From assembly GCA_032055545.1 (NCBI GenBank), contig DAMBQR010000008.1, positions 30,451-94,450 on the forward strand: a stretch of 64,000 bases of DNA. Direction: 5' to 3'. The translations under genes were made by a program, and so were the position numbers. Origin of the DNA: Pseudescherichia sp032055545. Lineage in GTDB: Bacteria > Pseudomonadota > Gammaproteobacteria > Enterobacterales > Enterobacteriaceae. Positions 32,096 to 41,762 of the stretch are shown here, piece by piece. The stretch's first letter is position 1, and each line of letters starts with the position of its first letter. The notes under the pieces are model-generated. The model did not search any database, was not told the origin of the DNA, and saw only the letters and a program-made list of their open reading frames with translations.

Positions 32096-32114
32096 TGGTT
32101 TTTAGCAGGCAATA

Positions 32115-32140
32115 AAAAACGCCGCATTAGCGGCGTTTTT
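32115..32140. terminator. Bidirectional terminator between the permease gene and glnS
   Basis: AAAAACGCCGC-ATTA-GCGGCGTTTTT is an 8-bp GC stem with A and T runs on both sides. It can end the plus-strand transport operon and the minus-strand glnS transcript, whose stop is 21 bp away. Confidence 0.9.
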
Positions 32141-32160
32141 CTACTTCGAGCGAGAGCAAA

Positions 32161-33828
32161 TTACTCGCCGATTTTAGCCCAGGTATCGCGCAGGCCAACG
32201 GTGCGGTTAAACACCTGTTTCTCCGCCGTGGAGTAGCGGCTGTCAAGGCAGAAGTAGCCTTCACGCTCGAACTGGTACGCCTTGCCGGCTTCGGCGGCGT
32301 TGAGGGACTGCTCGGCGAAGCCCTGCTTGATCACCAGCGACTCCGGGTTGATGGTGGCGAGGAAATCCTCTGCCGCGCCCGGGTTCGCCACGCTGAAGAG
32401 ACGATCGTAGAGACGGATCTCAACCGGCAGCGCATGGCCAGCGCTCACCCAGTGGATCACCCCTTTCACCTTGCGGCCGTCAGCCGGATCCTTGCTCAGG
32501 GTCTCGGCATCGTAGGAGCAGAAGATGGTGGTAATGTTGCCTTCCGCATCTTTCTCTACGCGCTCGGCTTTGATCACGTAGGCGTTGCGCAGGCGCACCT
32601 CTTTACCCAGTACCAGACGCTTATACTGCTTGTTCGCCTCTTCGCGGAAGTCAGCACGATCGATCCAGATCTCAGCGCTAAACGGCACCTCGCGGCTACC
32701 CATCTCCGGCTTGTTCGGATGATTCGGCATGGTCACCACTTCGCTCTCACCCTGCGGGTAGTTCTCGATAACCAACTTCACCGGATCGATAACGGCCATC
32801 GCACGCGGGGCGTTTTCGTTGAGATCTTCACGAATGCAGGACTCCAGCGACGCCATCTCAATGGTGTTGTCCTGCTTGGTCACGCCGATGCGTTTGCAGA
32901 ACTCGCGGATAGAGGCTGCGGTATAGCCACGACGGCGCAGGCCAGAGATGGTCGGCATACGCGGATCGTCCCAGCCCTCGACGTGCTTGTCGGTCACCAG
33001 CAGGTTCAGCTTACGCTTGGACATCACGGTGTACTCCAGATTCAGGCGCGAGAACTCGTACTGGCGCGGATGAACCGGAATAGTGATGTTATCCAGCACC
33101 CAGTCGTAGAGACGACGGTTGTCCTGGAACTCCAGCGTACAGAGTGAATGGGTAATGCCTTCCAGCGCATCGCTGATGCAGTGGGTAAAGTCGTACATCG
33201 GGTAGATGCACCACTTGTTGCCGGTCTGATGGTGCTCGGCAAACTTAATGCGGTACAGAACCGGGTCGCGCATGACGATAAACGGCGAGGCCATGTCGAT
33301 TTTGGCACGCAGGCAGGCGGTGCCCTCTTCGAAGCCACCGGCACGCATCTTCTCAAACAGCGCCAGGTTCTCTTCCACGCTACGATCGCGGAACGGGCTG
33401 TTTTTACCCGGCGCGGTCAGGGTGCCACGGTATTCGCGGATCTGCTCCGGTGACAGCTCGTCAACGTAGGCGAGGCCTTTGTTAATCAGCTCGACGGCAT
33501 AAGCGAACAGCTGGTCGAAGTAGTCAGAGGAGTAGCAGATATCGCCACTCCAGTTGAAGCCCAGCCACTGCACATCGTTCTTAATGGACTCTACGTATTC
33601 GATATCCTCTTTCACCGGGTTGGTGTCATCGAAACGCAGGTTGCATTGACCGTTGTAGTCTTGTGCGATGCCGAAGTTCAGGCAGATAGATTTTGCATGG
33701 CCGATATGCAGGTAGCCGTTTGGCTCCGGCGGAAAACGGGTATGAACCGTGGTGTGCTTACCACTGGCCAGATCTTCATCAATAATCTGGCGAATAAAGT
33801 TAGTCGGGCGGGCTTCTGCCTCACTCAT
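32161..33828 (-). CDS. glnS: Glutaminyl-tRNA synthetase
   Basis: Class I aminoacyl-tRNA synthetase (555 aa; E. coli 554) that charges tRNA-Gln. The HIGH motif is PNGYLHIGHAKS near residue 35 and the KMSKS counterpart is VMSKRKLN near residue 269; the C-terminal beta-barrel anticodon domains start near residue 340. It is transcribed away from nagE's direction of origin on the minus strand, with its own promoter in the 33829-33946 gap. Confidence 0.98.
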   Translation of the reverse strand: MSEAEARPTNFIRQIIDEDLASGKHTTVHTRFPPEPNGYLHIGHAKSICLNFGIAQDYNGQCNLRFDDTNPVKEDIEYVESIKNDVQWLGFNWSGDICYSSDYFDQLFAYAVELINKGLAYVDELSPEQIREYRGTLTAPGKNSPFRDRSVEENLALFEKMRAGGFEEGTACLRAKIDMASPFIVMRDPVLYRIKFAEHHQTGNKWCIYPMYDFTHCISDALEGITHSLCTLEFQDNRRLYDWVLDNITIPVHPRQYEFSRLNLEYTVMSKRKLNLLVTDKHVEGWDDPRMPTISGLRRRGYTAASIREFCKRIGVTKQDNTIEMASLESCIREDLNENAPRAMAVIDPVKLVIENYPQGESEVVTMPNHPNKPEMGSREVPFSAEIWIDRADFREEANKQYKRLVLGKEVRLRNAYVIKAERVEKDAEGNITTIFCSYDAETLSKDPADGRKVKGVIHWVSAGHALPVEIRLYDRLFSVANPGAAEDFLATINPESLVIKQGFAEQSLNAAEAGKAYQFEREGYFCLDSRYSTAEKQVFNRTVGLRDTWAKIGE

Positions 33829-33946
33829 CGCGGGTTCCTCAAAACGTAAACAACGTATAACGGAACATGATCTTATAAGCGGGACGCGGAGACAACCCTT
33901 AGATCAACAAAAAGCGTTAATGGCGGGGGGATTGCCGCGCGCCGGG

Positions 33947-33979
33947 CAAAAAAAAGCGGCGGAGAGAGGCTCCGCCGCT
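33947..33979 (-). terminator. Rho-independent terminator of nagE
   Basis: On the minus strand a perfect 10-bp stem AGCGGCGGAG/CTCCGCCGCT with a 5-nt loop is followed by eight T residues. It begins 20 bp after the nagE stop. Confidence 0.92.
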
Positions 33980-33998
33980 GTTTAACCGTAGGTTACGG

Positions 33999-35951
33999 CT
34001 ATTTACCCTTTATCTCAAACAGCGGAGTCTGGCCTGCAATGACCTGACCTTCAGCCTGGAAGACCAGAGCGCTGAAATCGTCGATGTTGCTGCACACCAC
34101 CGGGCTAATCATCGAGCGCGCGTTGGCGTTCAGATAGTCGAGATCCATCTCCAGCACCGGCTGGCCTGCGACCACGTCCGCGCCCTCTTCTACCAGGCGG
34201 GTAAAGCCCTGGCCGTTCAGCGCAACGGTGTCGATGCCCATATGGACTACGATCTCCGCGCCCTTTTCGGTTTCCAGACAGAAGGCGTGATTGGTGTTAA
34301 AGATTTTCACGATGGTACCGGCAGCCGGGGAGACCACGGTTTTACCCGTCGGTTTCACCGCCACGCCGTCGCCCACCGCTTTGCTGGCAAAGGCCTCATC
34401 AGGCACCTGCTCCAGCGGAATCACCTCACCGGTCACCGGCGATACCAGCGCGGCAACGGTGACGGCGTTTGGCACGGCCTGCGGTTTAACCGCAGCGGCC
34501 GGTGCGGTAGCGGCGGGTTGAACGCTGGCACCTGCGGCCACCGGGCCACGGGCGACTACGCGCTTCATGGCATCGCCTACGGATTCTGCTTTCGCACCGA
34601 CAATCACCTGGATGCTCTGCTTGTTCAGTTTCACCACGCCGGATGCGCCCAGACGCTTACACTGCACGTCGTTAACGCGCGCGGAGTCCACTACCGTCAG
34701 ACGCAGACGGGTGATACAGGCGTCGATCGCTTTCAGGTTGTCAGTGCCGCCAATGGCAGCGATGTAGCTGGTGGCCAGCTGATCGAGCCCCTCGTCGGTA
34801 TTGCTGTTGGCTTCAGAGGTCACCACCGCGTCGTCGGTCTCTTCGCGGCCCGGCGTTTTCAGGTTGAACGCGCGGATAACGAAGCTAAAGACCACAAAGT
34901 AGATGGCGAAGAAGATCAGGCCCATCACCACCAGCATCCAGACGTTGCTGCTGGCCGCAGGCAGGTTATACATCAGCGTATAGTCGATGGCACCCGCAGA
35001 GAAGGAGAAGCCCGCATGGATCTCCAGCGCAGTGGCGACAAACAGGCTTATGCCCGTCAGCACGGCGTGCAGGAGATACAGCAGCGGTGCCAGGAACATG
35101 AAGAGGAACTCCAGCGGCTCGGTAACACCGGTCAGGAAGGCGGTGATGGCGACGGAGAGCAGCATGCCGCCGATCATCGGACGGCGCGCTTTCGGGGCAG
35201 CAAAGTACATTGCCAGCGCCGCACCGGGCAGACCGAACATCATGATCGGGAAGAAGCCGGACATGAACATGCCTGCGGTCGTATCGCCCGCATAGAAGCG
35301 GTTAATATCGCCGTGGAAGACGGTGCCTGCGGCATTGGTAAATTCGCCAATCTGGAACCAGGCGATGGTGTTCAGCACCTGATGCAGGCCGGTCGGGATC
35401 AGCAGACGGTTAACGAAGCCGAAGATACCGGAACCGACCGCGCCCATAGAGACGATCCACTCCCCGCCTGCGTGGATAGCGTTCTGTACCGGCGGCCAGA
35501 CATAGCCGAAAACGGCTGCCAGGATCAGACAGAAGAAGCCAGTAGCAATTGGCACAAAGCGTTTGCCGCCGAAGAAGCTCAGGAACTCAGGCAGCTTGAT
35601 GTTGGACCAGCGGTTATAGACTGCGCCACCCACCAGACCGGTGATGATGCCGGAAAGCACGCCCATGTTGATGGCCGGGTTGATGGTGACCATCGCTTTG
35701 GTCATGACAAAGTAGCCTACCGCGCCGGCCAGCGCCGCCGCGCCTGCGCTGTCTTTGGACCACGACGAGGCCACACCGATAGCGAAGATCAGGGCCAGGT
35801 TGTCAAAAATTGCCCCGCCCGCCTGGGCGATAAACGGGACGTTAAGCAGATCGGGCTGACCGAATCGCAACAGCAGCGCCGCGACGGGCAGCACAGCGAT
35901 AGGGAGCTGTAACGCCCGCCCCAGTCGCTGGAAGAAACCTAGAATATTCAT
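33999..35951 (-). CDS. nagE: PTS N-acetylglucosamine transporter, IICBA (NagE)
   Basis: 650-aa three-domain PTS permease importing and phosphorylating N-acetylglucosamine. The IIC membrane domain spans about 1-380 (with VTEPLEFLFMFLAPLLY near residue 280), the IIB domain about 395-470 with the phosphocysteine in DACITRLRLTV, and the IIA domain about 500-650 with the active histidine in VVHMGIDTVALNG. It is divergent from nagBAC and is expected to be repressed by NagC and activated by CRP. Confidence 0.97.
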   Translation of the reverse strand: MNILGFFQRLGRALQLPIAVLPVAALLLRFGQPDLLNVPFIAQAGGAIFDNLALIFAIGVASSWSKDSAGAAALAGAVGYFVMTKAMVTINPAINMGVLSGIITGLVGGAVYNRWSNIKLPEFLSFFGGKRFVPIATGFFCLILAAVFGYVWPPVQNAIHAGGEWIVSMGAVGSGIFGFVNRLLIPTGLHQVLNTIAWFQIGEFTNAAGTVFHGDINRFYAGDTTAGMFMSGFFPIMMFGLPGAALAMYFAAPKARRPMIGGMLLSVAITAFLTGVTEPLEFLFMFLAPLLYLLHAVLTGISLFVATALEIHAGFSFSAGAIDYTLMYNLPAASSNVWMLVVMGLIFFAIYFVVFSFVIRAFNLKTPGREETDDAVVTSEANSNTDEGLDQLATSYIAAIGGTDNLKAIDACITRLRLTVVDSARVNDVQCKRLGASGVVKLNKQSIQVIVGAKAESVGDAMKRVVARGPVAAGASVQPAATAPAAAVKPQAVPNAVTVAALVSPVTGEVIPLEQVPDEAFASKAVGDGVAVKPTGKTVVSPAAGTIVKIFNTNHAFCLETEKGAEIVVHMGIDTVALNGQGFTRLVEEGADVVAGQPVLEMDLDYLNANARSMISPVVCSNIDDFSALVFQAEGQVIAGQTPLFEIKGK

Positions 35952-36275
35952 TTTTATACCCCCTATGAAACTCCGTTGAGCCTCATCACCAACAATTTTT
36001 TATTGTTAAACCAACCCTGTTACGCGGCCGTTTTACACAGACTGTTTGAGTGTGTGGAAATTTAATTCGCCTCGCAAATTAAACGCGCATTTTTTGTGAT
36101 TACAATCACCAAATATCGTTATTTACACTCCTGGTTACTGGCTAAGAATAAAAACTTATTTTATGATTCAAAAAATCAGGACGAACTGCCCCTCTCCCGG
36201 CGCAATCTGAGTTACGCTTAAAACGTACAGGCAGCAGTTCGCCAACGTTAATTTCACACTGTGTAGAGGTAAACA
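35952..36275. promoter_or_regulatory. nagE-nagB divergent control region with a CRP site
   Basis: The 324-bp gap has no gene. TGTGATTACAATCACC at 36095-36110 fits the CRP consensus TGTGA-N6-TCACA at nine of ten half-site bases. AT-rich segments at 35990-36010 (ATTTTTTATTGTTAAA) and 36150-36178 (CTTATTTTATGATTC) are where NagC operators would be expected, one near each gene, for DNA looping as in E. coli; I cannot fix their exact limits. Confidence 0.6.
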
Positions 36276-37076
36276 ATGAGACTGATCCCCCTGACGAGTG
36301 CCGAACAGGTCGGTAAATGGGCTGCCCGCCATATCGTTAACCGCATCAACGCATTTAAACCGACTGCGGATCGTCCGTTTGTGCTTGGCCTACCCACCGG
36401 CGGCACACCGCTTACCGCCTACAAAGCGCTGGTTGAAATGCACAAAGCGGGCCAGGTCAGCTTCCAGAACGTTGTGACCTTTAACATGGACGAATATGTC
36501 GGCCTGCCAAAAGAGCACCCGGAGAGCTACCACAGCTTTATGCACCGCAACTTTTTTGACCACGTTGATATTCCCGCAGAAAACATCAACCTGCTCAATG
36601 GTAATGCGCCGGATATTGACGCAGAATGTCGCCGTTATGAAGAAAAAATTCGTGCCTACGGCAAAATTCACCTGTTTATGGGCGGCGTAGGCAACGACGG
36701 GCACATCGCGTTTAACGAACCGGCCTCCTCGCTGGCCTCCCGCACCCGAATTAAGACCTTGACCCATGACACCCGCGTGGCAAACTCCCGCTTTTTTGAC
36801 GGCGATGTCAGTCTGGTGCCGAAATATGCCCTGACCGTTGGCGTAGGCACCCTGCTGGATGCTGAAGAGGTGATGATTCTGGTGCTGGGCAACGTTAAGG
36901 CGCAGGCGTTGCAGGCGGCAGTGGAAGGCAACGTTAACCATATGTGGACGATCAGCTGCCTGCAGCTGCATCCGAAAGCGGTAGTGGTGTGCGACGAGCC
37001 GTCAACGATGGAGCTAAAGGTGAAGACGCTCAAATACTTCACTGAATTAGAAGCGGAAAATATCAAAGGTCTGTAA
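36276..37076 (+). CDS. nagB: Glucosamine-6-phosphate deaminase
   Basis: 266-aa deaminase/isomerase converting glucosamine 6-phosphate to fructose 6-phosphate and ammonia (same length as E. coli NagB). Motifs are GLPTGGTPL near residue 40, FNMDEYVGL near 70 with the catalytic Asp, and MGGVGNDGHIAFNEP near 136. First gene of nagBAC; GTAGAGG ribosome binding site. Confidence 0.98.
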   Translation: MRLIPLTSAEQVGKWAARHIVNRINAFKPTADRPFVLGLPTGGTPLTAYKALVEMHKAGQVSFQNVVTFNMDEYVGLPKEHPESYHSFMHRNFFDHVDIPAENINLLNGNAPDIDAECRRYEEKIRAYGKIHLFMGGVGNDGHIAFNEPASSLASRTRIKTLTHDTRVANSRFFDGDVSLVPKYALTVGVGTLLDAEEVMILVLGNVKAQALQAAVEGNVNHMWTISCLQLHPKAVVVCDEPSTMELKVKTLKYFTELEAENIKGL

Positions 37077-37097
37077 CATTTTTACCCGGGGGTTGTT

Positions 37098-38246
37098 ATG
37101 TATGCTTTAACCCAGTGCCGTATTTTTACCGGCCATGAAATTCTGGACGATCATGCGCTGATCGTCGTTGATGGTCTTATCGACCGACTCTGCCCGCAGG
37201 CAGACCTGCCGCCAACGATTGAGCAGCGCTCGCTCAACGGCGCCTATCTGGCCCCCGGTTTTATCGACCTGCAGCTGAACGGCTGCGGCGGCGTGCAGTT
37301 TAACGATACCGCCGAGGCGGTGAGCGTAGAGACGCTGGAGATTATGCAGCGCGCCAACGAACAGTCGGGCTGCACCAGCTTTTTACCGACGCTGATCACT
37401 ACCAGCGACGATCTGATGAAACAGGGCGTGCAGGTGATGCGCGACTACCTGGCTAAGTATCCGCACCAGGCGCTGGGCCTGCATCTGGAAGGCCCCTGGC
37501 TCAACGTGGTGAAAAAAGGCACCCACGATCCTGACTTTGTGCGTCGCCCGGACAGCGATCTGGTCGATTTTCTCTGCGCCAATGCCGATGTGATTACCAA
37601 ACTGACCCTGGCCCCGGAGATGGTTGACCCTGCCGTGATCCGCCAGCTGACGGCTGCAGGCATTGTCGTGTCTGCTGGTCACTCCAACTCGACTCTCGTC
37701 GAGGCGAAAGCCGGTTTCCGCGCGGGTATTACTTTTGCCACCCACCTTTTTAACGCCATGCCCTACATCACCGGGCGCGAACCGGGTTTAACCGGCGCGG
37801 TTCTTGATGATGCGGACGTCTACTGCGGCATTATCGTGGATGGTTTACACGTTGATTTTACTAACGTTCGGATGGCGAAGCGCCTGAAGGGCGATAAGCT
37901 CTGTCTGGTCACCGACGCGACCGCCGCAGCGGGGGCAGTCATTGACGAATTTATTTTTGCTGGTAAAACAATATACTACCGTAATGGACTCTGTGTAGAT
38001 GAGAACGGCACCCTGAGTGGTTCGGCACTGACCATGATCGAAGGGGTAGCGAATCTTGTTGAACACGTCGGCGTTGCGCTGGACGAAGCGCTGCGTATGG
38101 CAACGCTCTACCCGGCCCGCGCCATCGGCGTTGATAAACTGTTAGGCAGCATCGCACCAGGCATGGTGGCGAACCTGACCGCGTTTACCCACGACTATAA
38201 AGTAATTAAGACCATCGTTAATGGTAACGAGGTCATCATCGAGTAA
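37098..38246 (+). CDS. nagA: N-acetylglucosamine-6-phosphate deacetylase
   Basis: 382-aa amidohydrolase (E. coli 382) that produces glucosamine 6-phosphate for NagB. Landmarks are GFIDLQLNGCGGVQF near residue 55, LGLHLEGPWL near 125, the metal-site SAGHSNST near 195 and HLFNAMPY near 216, and the catalytic Asp in LVTDATAAAG near 273. It lies 21 bp after nagB and 8 bp before nagC. It removes the intracellular inducer of NagC. Confidence 0.98.
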   Translation: MYALTQCRIFTGHEILDDHALIVVDGLIDRLCPQADLPPTIEQRSLNGAYLAPGFIDLQLNGCGGVQFNDTAEAVSVETLEIMQRANEQSGCTSFLPTLITTSDDLMKQGVQVMRDYLAKYPHQALGLHLEGPWLNVVKKGTHDPDFVRRPDSDLVDFLCANADVITKLTLAPEMVDPAVIRQLTAAGIVVSAGHSNSTLVEAKAGFRAGITFATHLFNAMPYITGREPGLTGAVLDDADVYCGIIVDGLHVDFTNVRMAKRLKGDKLCLVTDATAAAGAVIDEFIFAGKTIYYRNGLCVDENGTLSGSALTMIEGVANLVEHVGVALDEALRMATLYPARAIGVDKLLGSIAPGMVANLTAFTHDYKVIKTIVNGNEVIIE

Positions 38247-38254
38247 GTAAAAGT

Positions 38255-39475
38255 ATGACATCAGGCGGACAAGCTCAGATTGGTAACGTTGACCTCGTAA
38301 AACAACTCAATGGCGCGGCTGTTTACCGCCTGATCGATCAGCATGGCCCTATCTCGCGGATCCAGATTGCCGAGCAGAGCCAGCTTGCCCCCGCCAGCGT
38401 GACAAAAATCACGCGACAGCTTATTGAGCGCGGTTTGATTAAAGAGGTCGATCAGCAGGCCTCGACCGGTGGTCGCCGCGCCATCTCTATTGTTACCGAG
38501 ACGCGTAACTTCAATGCGATTGGCGTGCGTCTCGGCCGCCACGACACGACCCTGACGCTCTACGATCTCAGCAGCAAGGTGCTGGCGGAAGAGCACTATC
38601 CCCTGCCGGAGCGCACCCAGGAGACGTTAGAGCATGCCCTCCTGAACACCATCGCTACCTTTATTGACGCCTGCCAGCGTAAAACCCGCGAGCTGATTGC
38701 TATCTCGGTGATCCTGCCGGGGCTGGTGGATCCGGAGAGCGGCGTGATCCGCTATATGCCGCATATTCAGGTGGAGAACTGGGGGCTGGTTAGCGCGCTG
38801 GAAAAACGTTTTAAGCTGACCTGCTTTGTCGGGCACGATATTCGCAGCCTGGCGCTGGCCGAGCACTACTTTGGTGCAAGCCAGGACTGTGAGGACTCAA
38901 TTCTGGTGCGCGTTCATCGTGGTACCGGGGCGGGGATCATCTCGAACGGACGCATCTTTATTGGCCGTAACGGCAACGTGGGCGAGATTGGCCATATTCA
39001 GGTCGAGCCGCTGGGAGAGCGCTGCCACTGCGGTAACTTTGGCTGTCTGGAGACCGTGGCGGCCAACGCCGCTATTGAACAGCGGGTGCGGCACCTGCTT
39101 GAACAGGGCTACCAGAGCCGCGTCACGCTGGACGACTGCTCAATCAAAGCGATCTGTAAAGCGGCCAACAAAGGCGACGCGCTGGCCTGCGAGGTGATTG
39201 AGTACGTTGGCCGTCACCTGGGCAAAACCATCGCCATCGCCATTAACCTGTTTAACCCGCAGAAGATTGTTATTGCCGGCGAGATTGTCGAAGCGGAGAA
39301 GGTGCTGCTGCCCGCCATTGAGGGCTGCATCAATACTCAGGCGCTGAAGGCATTTCGCAAGAACCTGCCGGTGGTGCGCTCGACGCTGGATCACCGCTCG
39401 GCCATCGGTGCCTTTGCGCTGGTGAAACGCGCCATGCTCAACGGCTCGCTGCTGCAGCATCTGCTGGAGGAGTAG
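38255..39475 (+). CDS. nagC: N-acetylglucosamine repressor NagC
   Basis: ROK-family repressor (406 aa, as in E. coli) of nag, glmU-linked and chitobiose genes; inducer is GlcNAc-6-phosphate. The N-terminal winged helix is near residues 20-80 (RIQIAEQSQLAPASVTKITR), and the ROK domain carries the zinc-site motif CHCGNFGCLE near residue 255. It is the last gene of the operon here: nagD/umpH, which follows nagC in E. coli, is missing. Confidence 0.97.
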   Translation: MTSGGQAQIGNVDLVKQLNGAAVYRLIDQHGPISRIQIAEQSQLAPASVTKITRQLIERGLIKEVDQQASTGGRRAISIVTETRNFNAIGVRLGRHDTTLTLYDLSSKVLAEEHYPLPERTQETLEHALLNTIATFIDACQRKTRELIAISVILPGLVDPESGVIRYMPHIQVENWGLVSALEKRFKLTCFVGHDIRSLALAEHYFGASQDCEDSILVRVHRGTGAGIISNGRIFIGRNGNVGEIGHIQVEPLGERCHCGNFGCLETVAANAAIEQRVRHLLEQGYQSRVTLDDCSIKAICKAANKGDALACEVIEYVGRHLGKTIAIAINLFNPQKIVIAGEIVEAEKVLLPAIEGCINTQALKAFRKNLPVVRSTLDHRSAIGAFALVKRAMLNGSLLQHLLEE

Positions 39476-39782
39476 CGCGATTCCCGTAGTTAAACAGAAC
39501 CACGTCTCATGGCGTGGTTTTTTCATTTTCATCTATCCATAAGATAACCTGCATCAAAAAAAACGCCTGAAAATTGAATAATCATCAATAACCAGCGTCT
39601 AACTCTGTGCTTTTTTCACTATTCAGCAATCGCGATTGCTCTTTTTAATTTCACCTCCCTAAAACCCTTGCGCCTGGCTGCGCTTTGCGGCATTTTCTTA
39701 ATCAAGCAATAAGACAACGCGATGACGCAACGTCTGCAAACTCACAACACGAAGCAACATCACAGGGTTAACGGAGAAGGTT
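39476..39782. other. nagC-asnB intergenic region, place of the missing nagD
   Basis: Between nagC and asnB there are 307 bp, with a terminator at 39498-39523 and then AT-rich sequence that must contain the asnB promoter and its GGAGAAGG ribosome binding site just before 39783. No remnant reading frame of nagD/umpH (about 750 bp in E. coli) is visible. Confidence 0.7.
39498..39523 (+). terminator. Rho-independent terminator of nagBAC
   Basis: AACCACG and CGTGGTT form a stem around an 8-nt loop and are followed by a run of T, 23 bp behind the nagC stop. Confidence 0.85.
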
Positions 39783-41444
39783 ATGTGTTCAATTTTTGGC
39801 GTACTGGATATTAAAACGGATGCAGGTGAGCTGCGTAAGAAAGCGCTGGAGCTATCCCGCCTGATGCGCCATCGCGGTCCTGACTGGTCCGGCGTATACG
39901 CAAGCGATAAAGCAATTCTGGCCCACGAACGTCTCTCCATTGTTGACGTCAACGCTGGCGCACAGCCGCTCTACAACGCCCAAAAAACCCATGCCCTGGC
40001 CGTTAACGGTGAAATCTACAACCATCAGGCTCTGCGCGCCGAGTATGGCGATCGCTACGCCTTCCAGACCGGCTCCGACTGCGAAGTGATCCTCGCGCTG
40101 TATCAGGAGAAAGGTCCAGAGTTCCTCGATGAGCTGCAGGGCATGTTTGCCTTCGTTCTCTACGATAGTGAAAAAGATGCTTACCTGATTGGCCGTGACC
40201 ATATCGGTATCATCCCGCTGTACATGGGCTACGACGAACACGGCAACATGTACGTGGCGTCTGAAATGAAAGCCCTGGTACCGGTCTGCCGCACCATTAA
40301 AGAGTTCCCGGCAGGCAGCTACCTGTGGAGCCAGGACGGTGAGATCCGCAGCTACTACCAGCGCGACTGGTTTGAGTACGACGCGGTTAAAGACAACGTG
40401 ACCGATAAAGCCGAGCTGCGCCAGGCCCTGGAAGATGCGGTGAAGACGCACCTGATGTCCGACGTGCCTTACGGCGTGCTGCTCTCCGGTGGTCTCGATT
40501 CGTCAATCATCTCCGCCATCACCAAAAAATTTGCTGCACGCCGCGTGGAAGATCAGGAGAAATCAGAGGCCTGGTGGCCGCAGCTGCACTCCTTCGCCGT
40601 GGGCCTGGAAGGCGCGCCGGATCTGAAAGCGGCCCAGGCCGTTGCCGATCATCTCGGTACGGTGCACCATGAGATCCACTTCACCGTGCAGGAAGGCCTG
40701 GACGCCATCCGCGACGTGATCTACCACATTGAGACCTATGACGTGACCACCATCCGCGCCTCAACGCCGATGTACCTGATGTCACGTAAGATCAAAGCGA
40801 TGGGTATCAAGATGGTGCTGTCGGGGGAAGGCTCTGACGAAGTGTTTGGCGGTTACCTCTACTTCCACAAAGCGCCGGATGCCAAAGAGCTGCATGAAGA
40901 GACCGTGCGTAAGCTGCAGGCGCTGCATATGTTTGACTGCGCCCGTGCTAACAAAGCGATGTCGGCTTGGGGCGTAGAGGCGCGCGTGCCCTTCCTGGAT
41001 AAAAACTTCCTCGACGTGGCAATGCGTATCAACCCGCAGGATAAGATGTGCGGCAACGGCAAAATGGAGAAACACGTGCTGCGTGAGTGCTTCGAGTCCT
41101 ACCTGCCGGCAAGCGTAGCATGGCGTCAGAAAGAGCAGTTCTCTGATGGCGTAGGCTACAGCTGGATCGACACCCTGAAAGAGGTGGCGGCGCAGCAGGT
41201 AACCGACCAGCAGCTGGAGACCGCCAGCTACCGCTTCCCGTACAACACGCCGACCTCTAAAGAGGCGTACCTCTACCGTGAAGTGTTTGAAGAGCTGTTC
41301 CCGGTTGCCAGCGCAGCCGAGTGCGTGCCTGGCGGTCCGTCCGTCGCCTGCTCCTCTGCAAAAGCGATTGAGTGGGATGAAGCGTTCAAAACCATGAACG
41401 ATCCATCAGGCCGTGCGGTAGGCGTTCACCAGTCCGCCTACTGA
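39783..41444 (+). CDS. asnB: Asparagine synthetase B, glutamine-hydrolysing
   Basis: 553-aa class II amidotransferase (E. coli 554) making asparagine from aspartate, glutamine and ATP. The N-terminal nucleophile is Cys2 in MCSIFGV, the glutaminase domain runs to about residue 190 with NGEIYNH near 75, and the synthetase PP-loop LLSGGLDSS is near 234, with SGEGSDEVFGGY near 346. The C-terminus ends GVHQSAY, one lysine shorter than E. coli. Confidence 0.98.
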   Translation: MCSIFGVLDIKTDAGELRKKALELSRLMRHRGPDWSGVYASDKAILAHERLSIVDVNAGAQPLYNAQKTHALAVNGEIYNHQALRAEYGDRYAFQTGSDCEVILALYQEKGPEFLDELQGMFAFVLYDSEKDAYLIGRDHIGIIPLYMGYDEHGNMYVASEMKALVPVCRTIKEFPAGSYLWSQDGEIRSYYQRDWFEYDAVKDNVTDKAELRQALEDAVKTHLMSDVPYGVLLSGGLDSSIISAITKKFAARRVEDQEKSEAWWPQLHSFAVGLEGAPDLKAAQAVADHLGTVHHEIHFTVQEGLDAIRDVIYHIETYDVTTIRASTPMYLMSRKIKAMGIKMVLSGEGSDEVFGGYLYFHKAPDAKELHEETVRKLQALHMFDCARANKAMSAWGVEARVPFLDKNFLDVAMRINPQDKMCGNGKMEKHVLRECFESYLPASVAWRQKEQFSDGVGYSWIDTLKEVAAQQVTDQQLETASYRFPYNTPTSKEAYLYREVFEELFPVASAAECVPGGPSVACSSAKAIEWDEAFKTMNDPSGRAVGVHQSAY

Positions 41445-41466
41445 TAGATAAAGTAGCGTGATGATA

Positions 41467-41490
41467 ACGGGTCCTGCGGGATCCGTTTTT
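41467..41490 (+). terminator. Rho-independent terminator of asnB
   Basis: CGGGTCC and GGATCCG pair (one G-T) around a TGCG loop and are followed by five T, 23 bp after the asnB stop. Confidence 0.8.
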
Positions 41491-41616
41491 GTTGGTTTTG
41501 ATCCTGTTATCTCTCAATTAAAATCAAGATATAAGCAATAATTGCCGAATTATACGCCAGGCTGTTCGCAACCTAACCAAACAGTCACATTCTGGCAATT
41601 TTCGATGAAAAAGGTG

Positions 41617-41645
41617 TTGACGCTGAAAGGCCCAATACGCATAAT
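41617..41645 (+). promoter_or_regulatory. Promoter of the tRNA operon
   Basis: TTGACG and CATAAT are exactly 17 bp apart. A GC-rich discriminator (GCGCCCCGC) follows, the usual feature of stable-RNA promoters under stringent control. The start is expected near 41652, about 34 nt before the first tRNA. Confidence 0.75.
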
Positions 41646-41685
41646 GCGCCCCGCAACGCCGATAAGGTAACGCGAAAAAAAAGAT

Positions 41686-41762
41686 GGCTACGTAGCTCAG
41701 CTGGTTAGAGCACATCACTCATAATGATGGGGTCACAGGTTCGAATCCCGTCGTANNNNNNN
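41686..41762 (+). tRNA. metT: tRNA-Met (CAU, elongator), 3' end in the assembly gap
   Basis: GGCTACGTAGCTCAGCTGGT and so on, with anticodon CAT in CTCATAA and T-arm GGTTCGAATCC, matches E. coli metT. The last seven bases, including the expected CCA, fall in the run of N that begins at 41756. The end coordinate is the length expected for a 77-nt tRNA. Confidence 0.92.

Noticed and set aside
34600..34760. Possible frameshift in the nagE linker
   Set aside because: The frame is open over all three PTS domains and the length (650 aa) is normal; the linker is simply Ala/Pro-rich.
34242..35912. Long (556-codon) open frame opposite nagE
   Set aside because: Antisense shadow of a conserved high-GC gene; composition is His/Gln/Arg-rich as expected of a mirrored frame, with no start signals.
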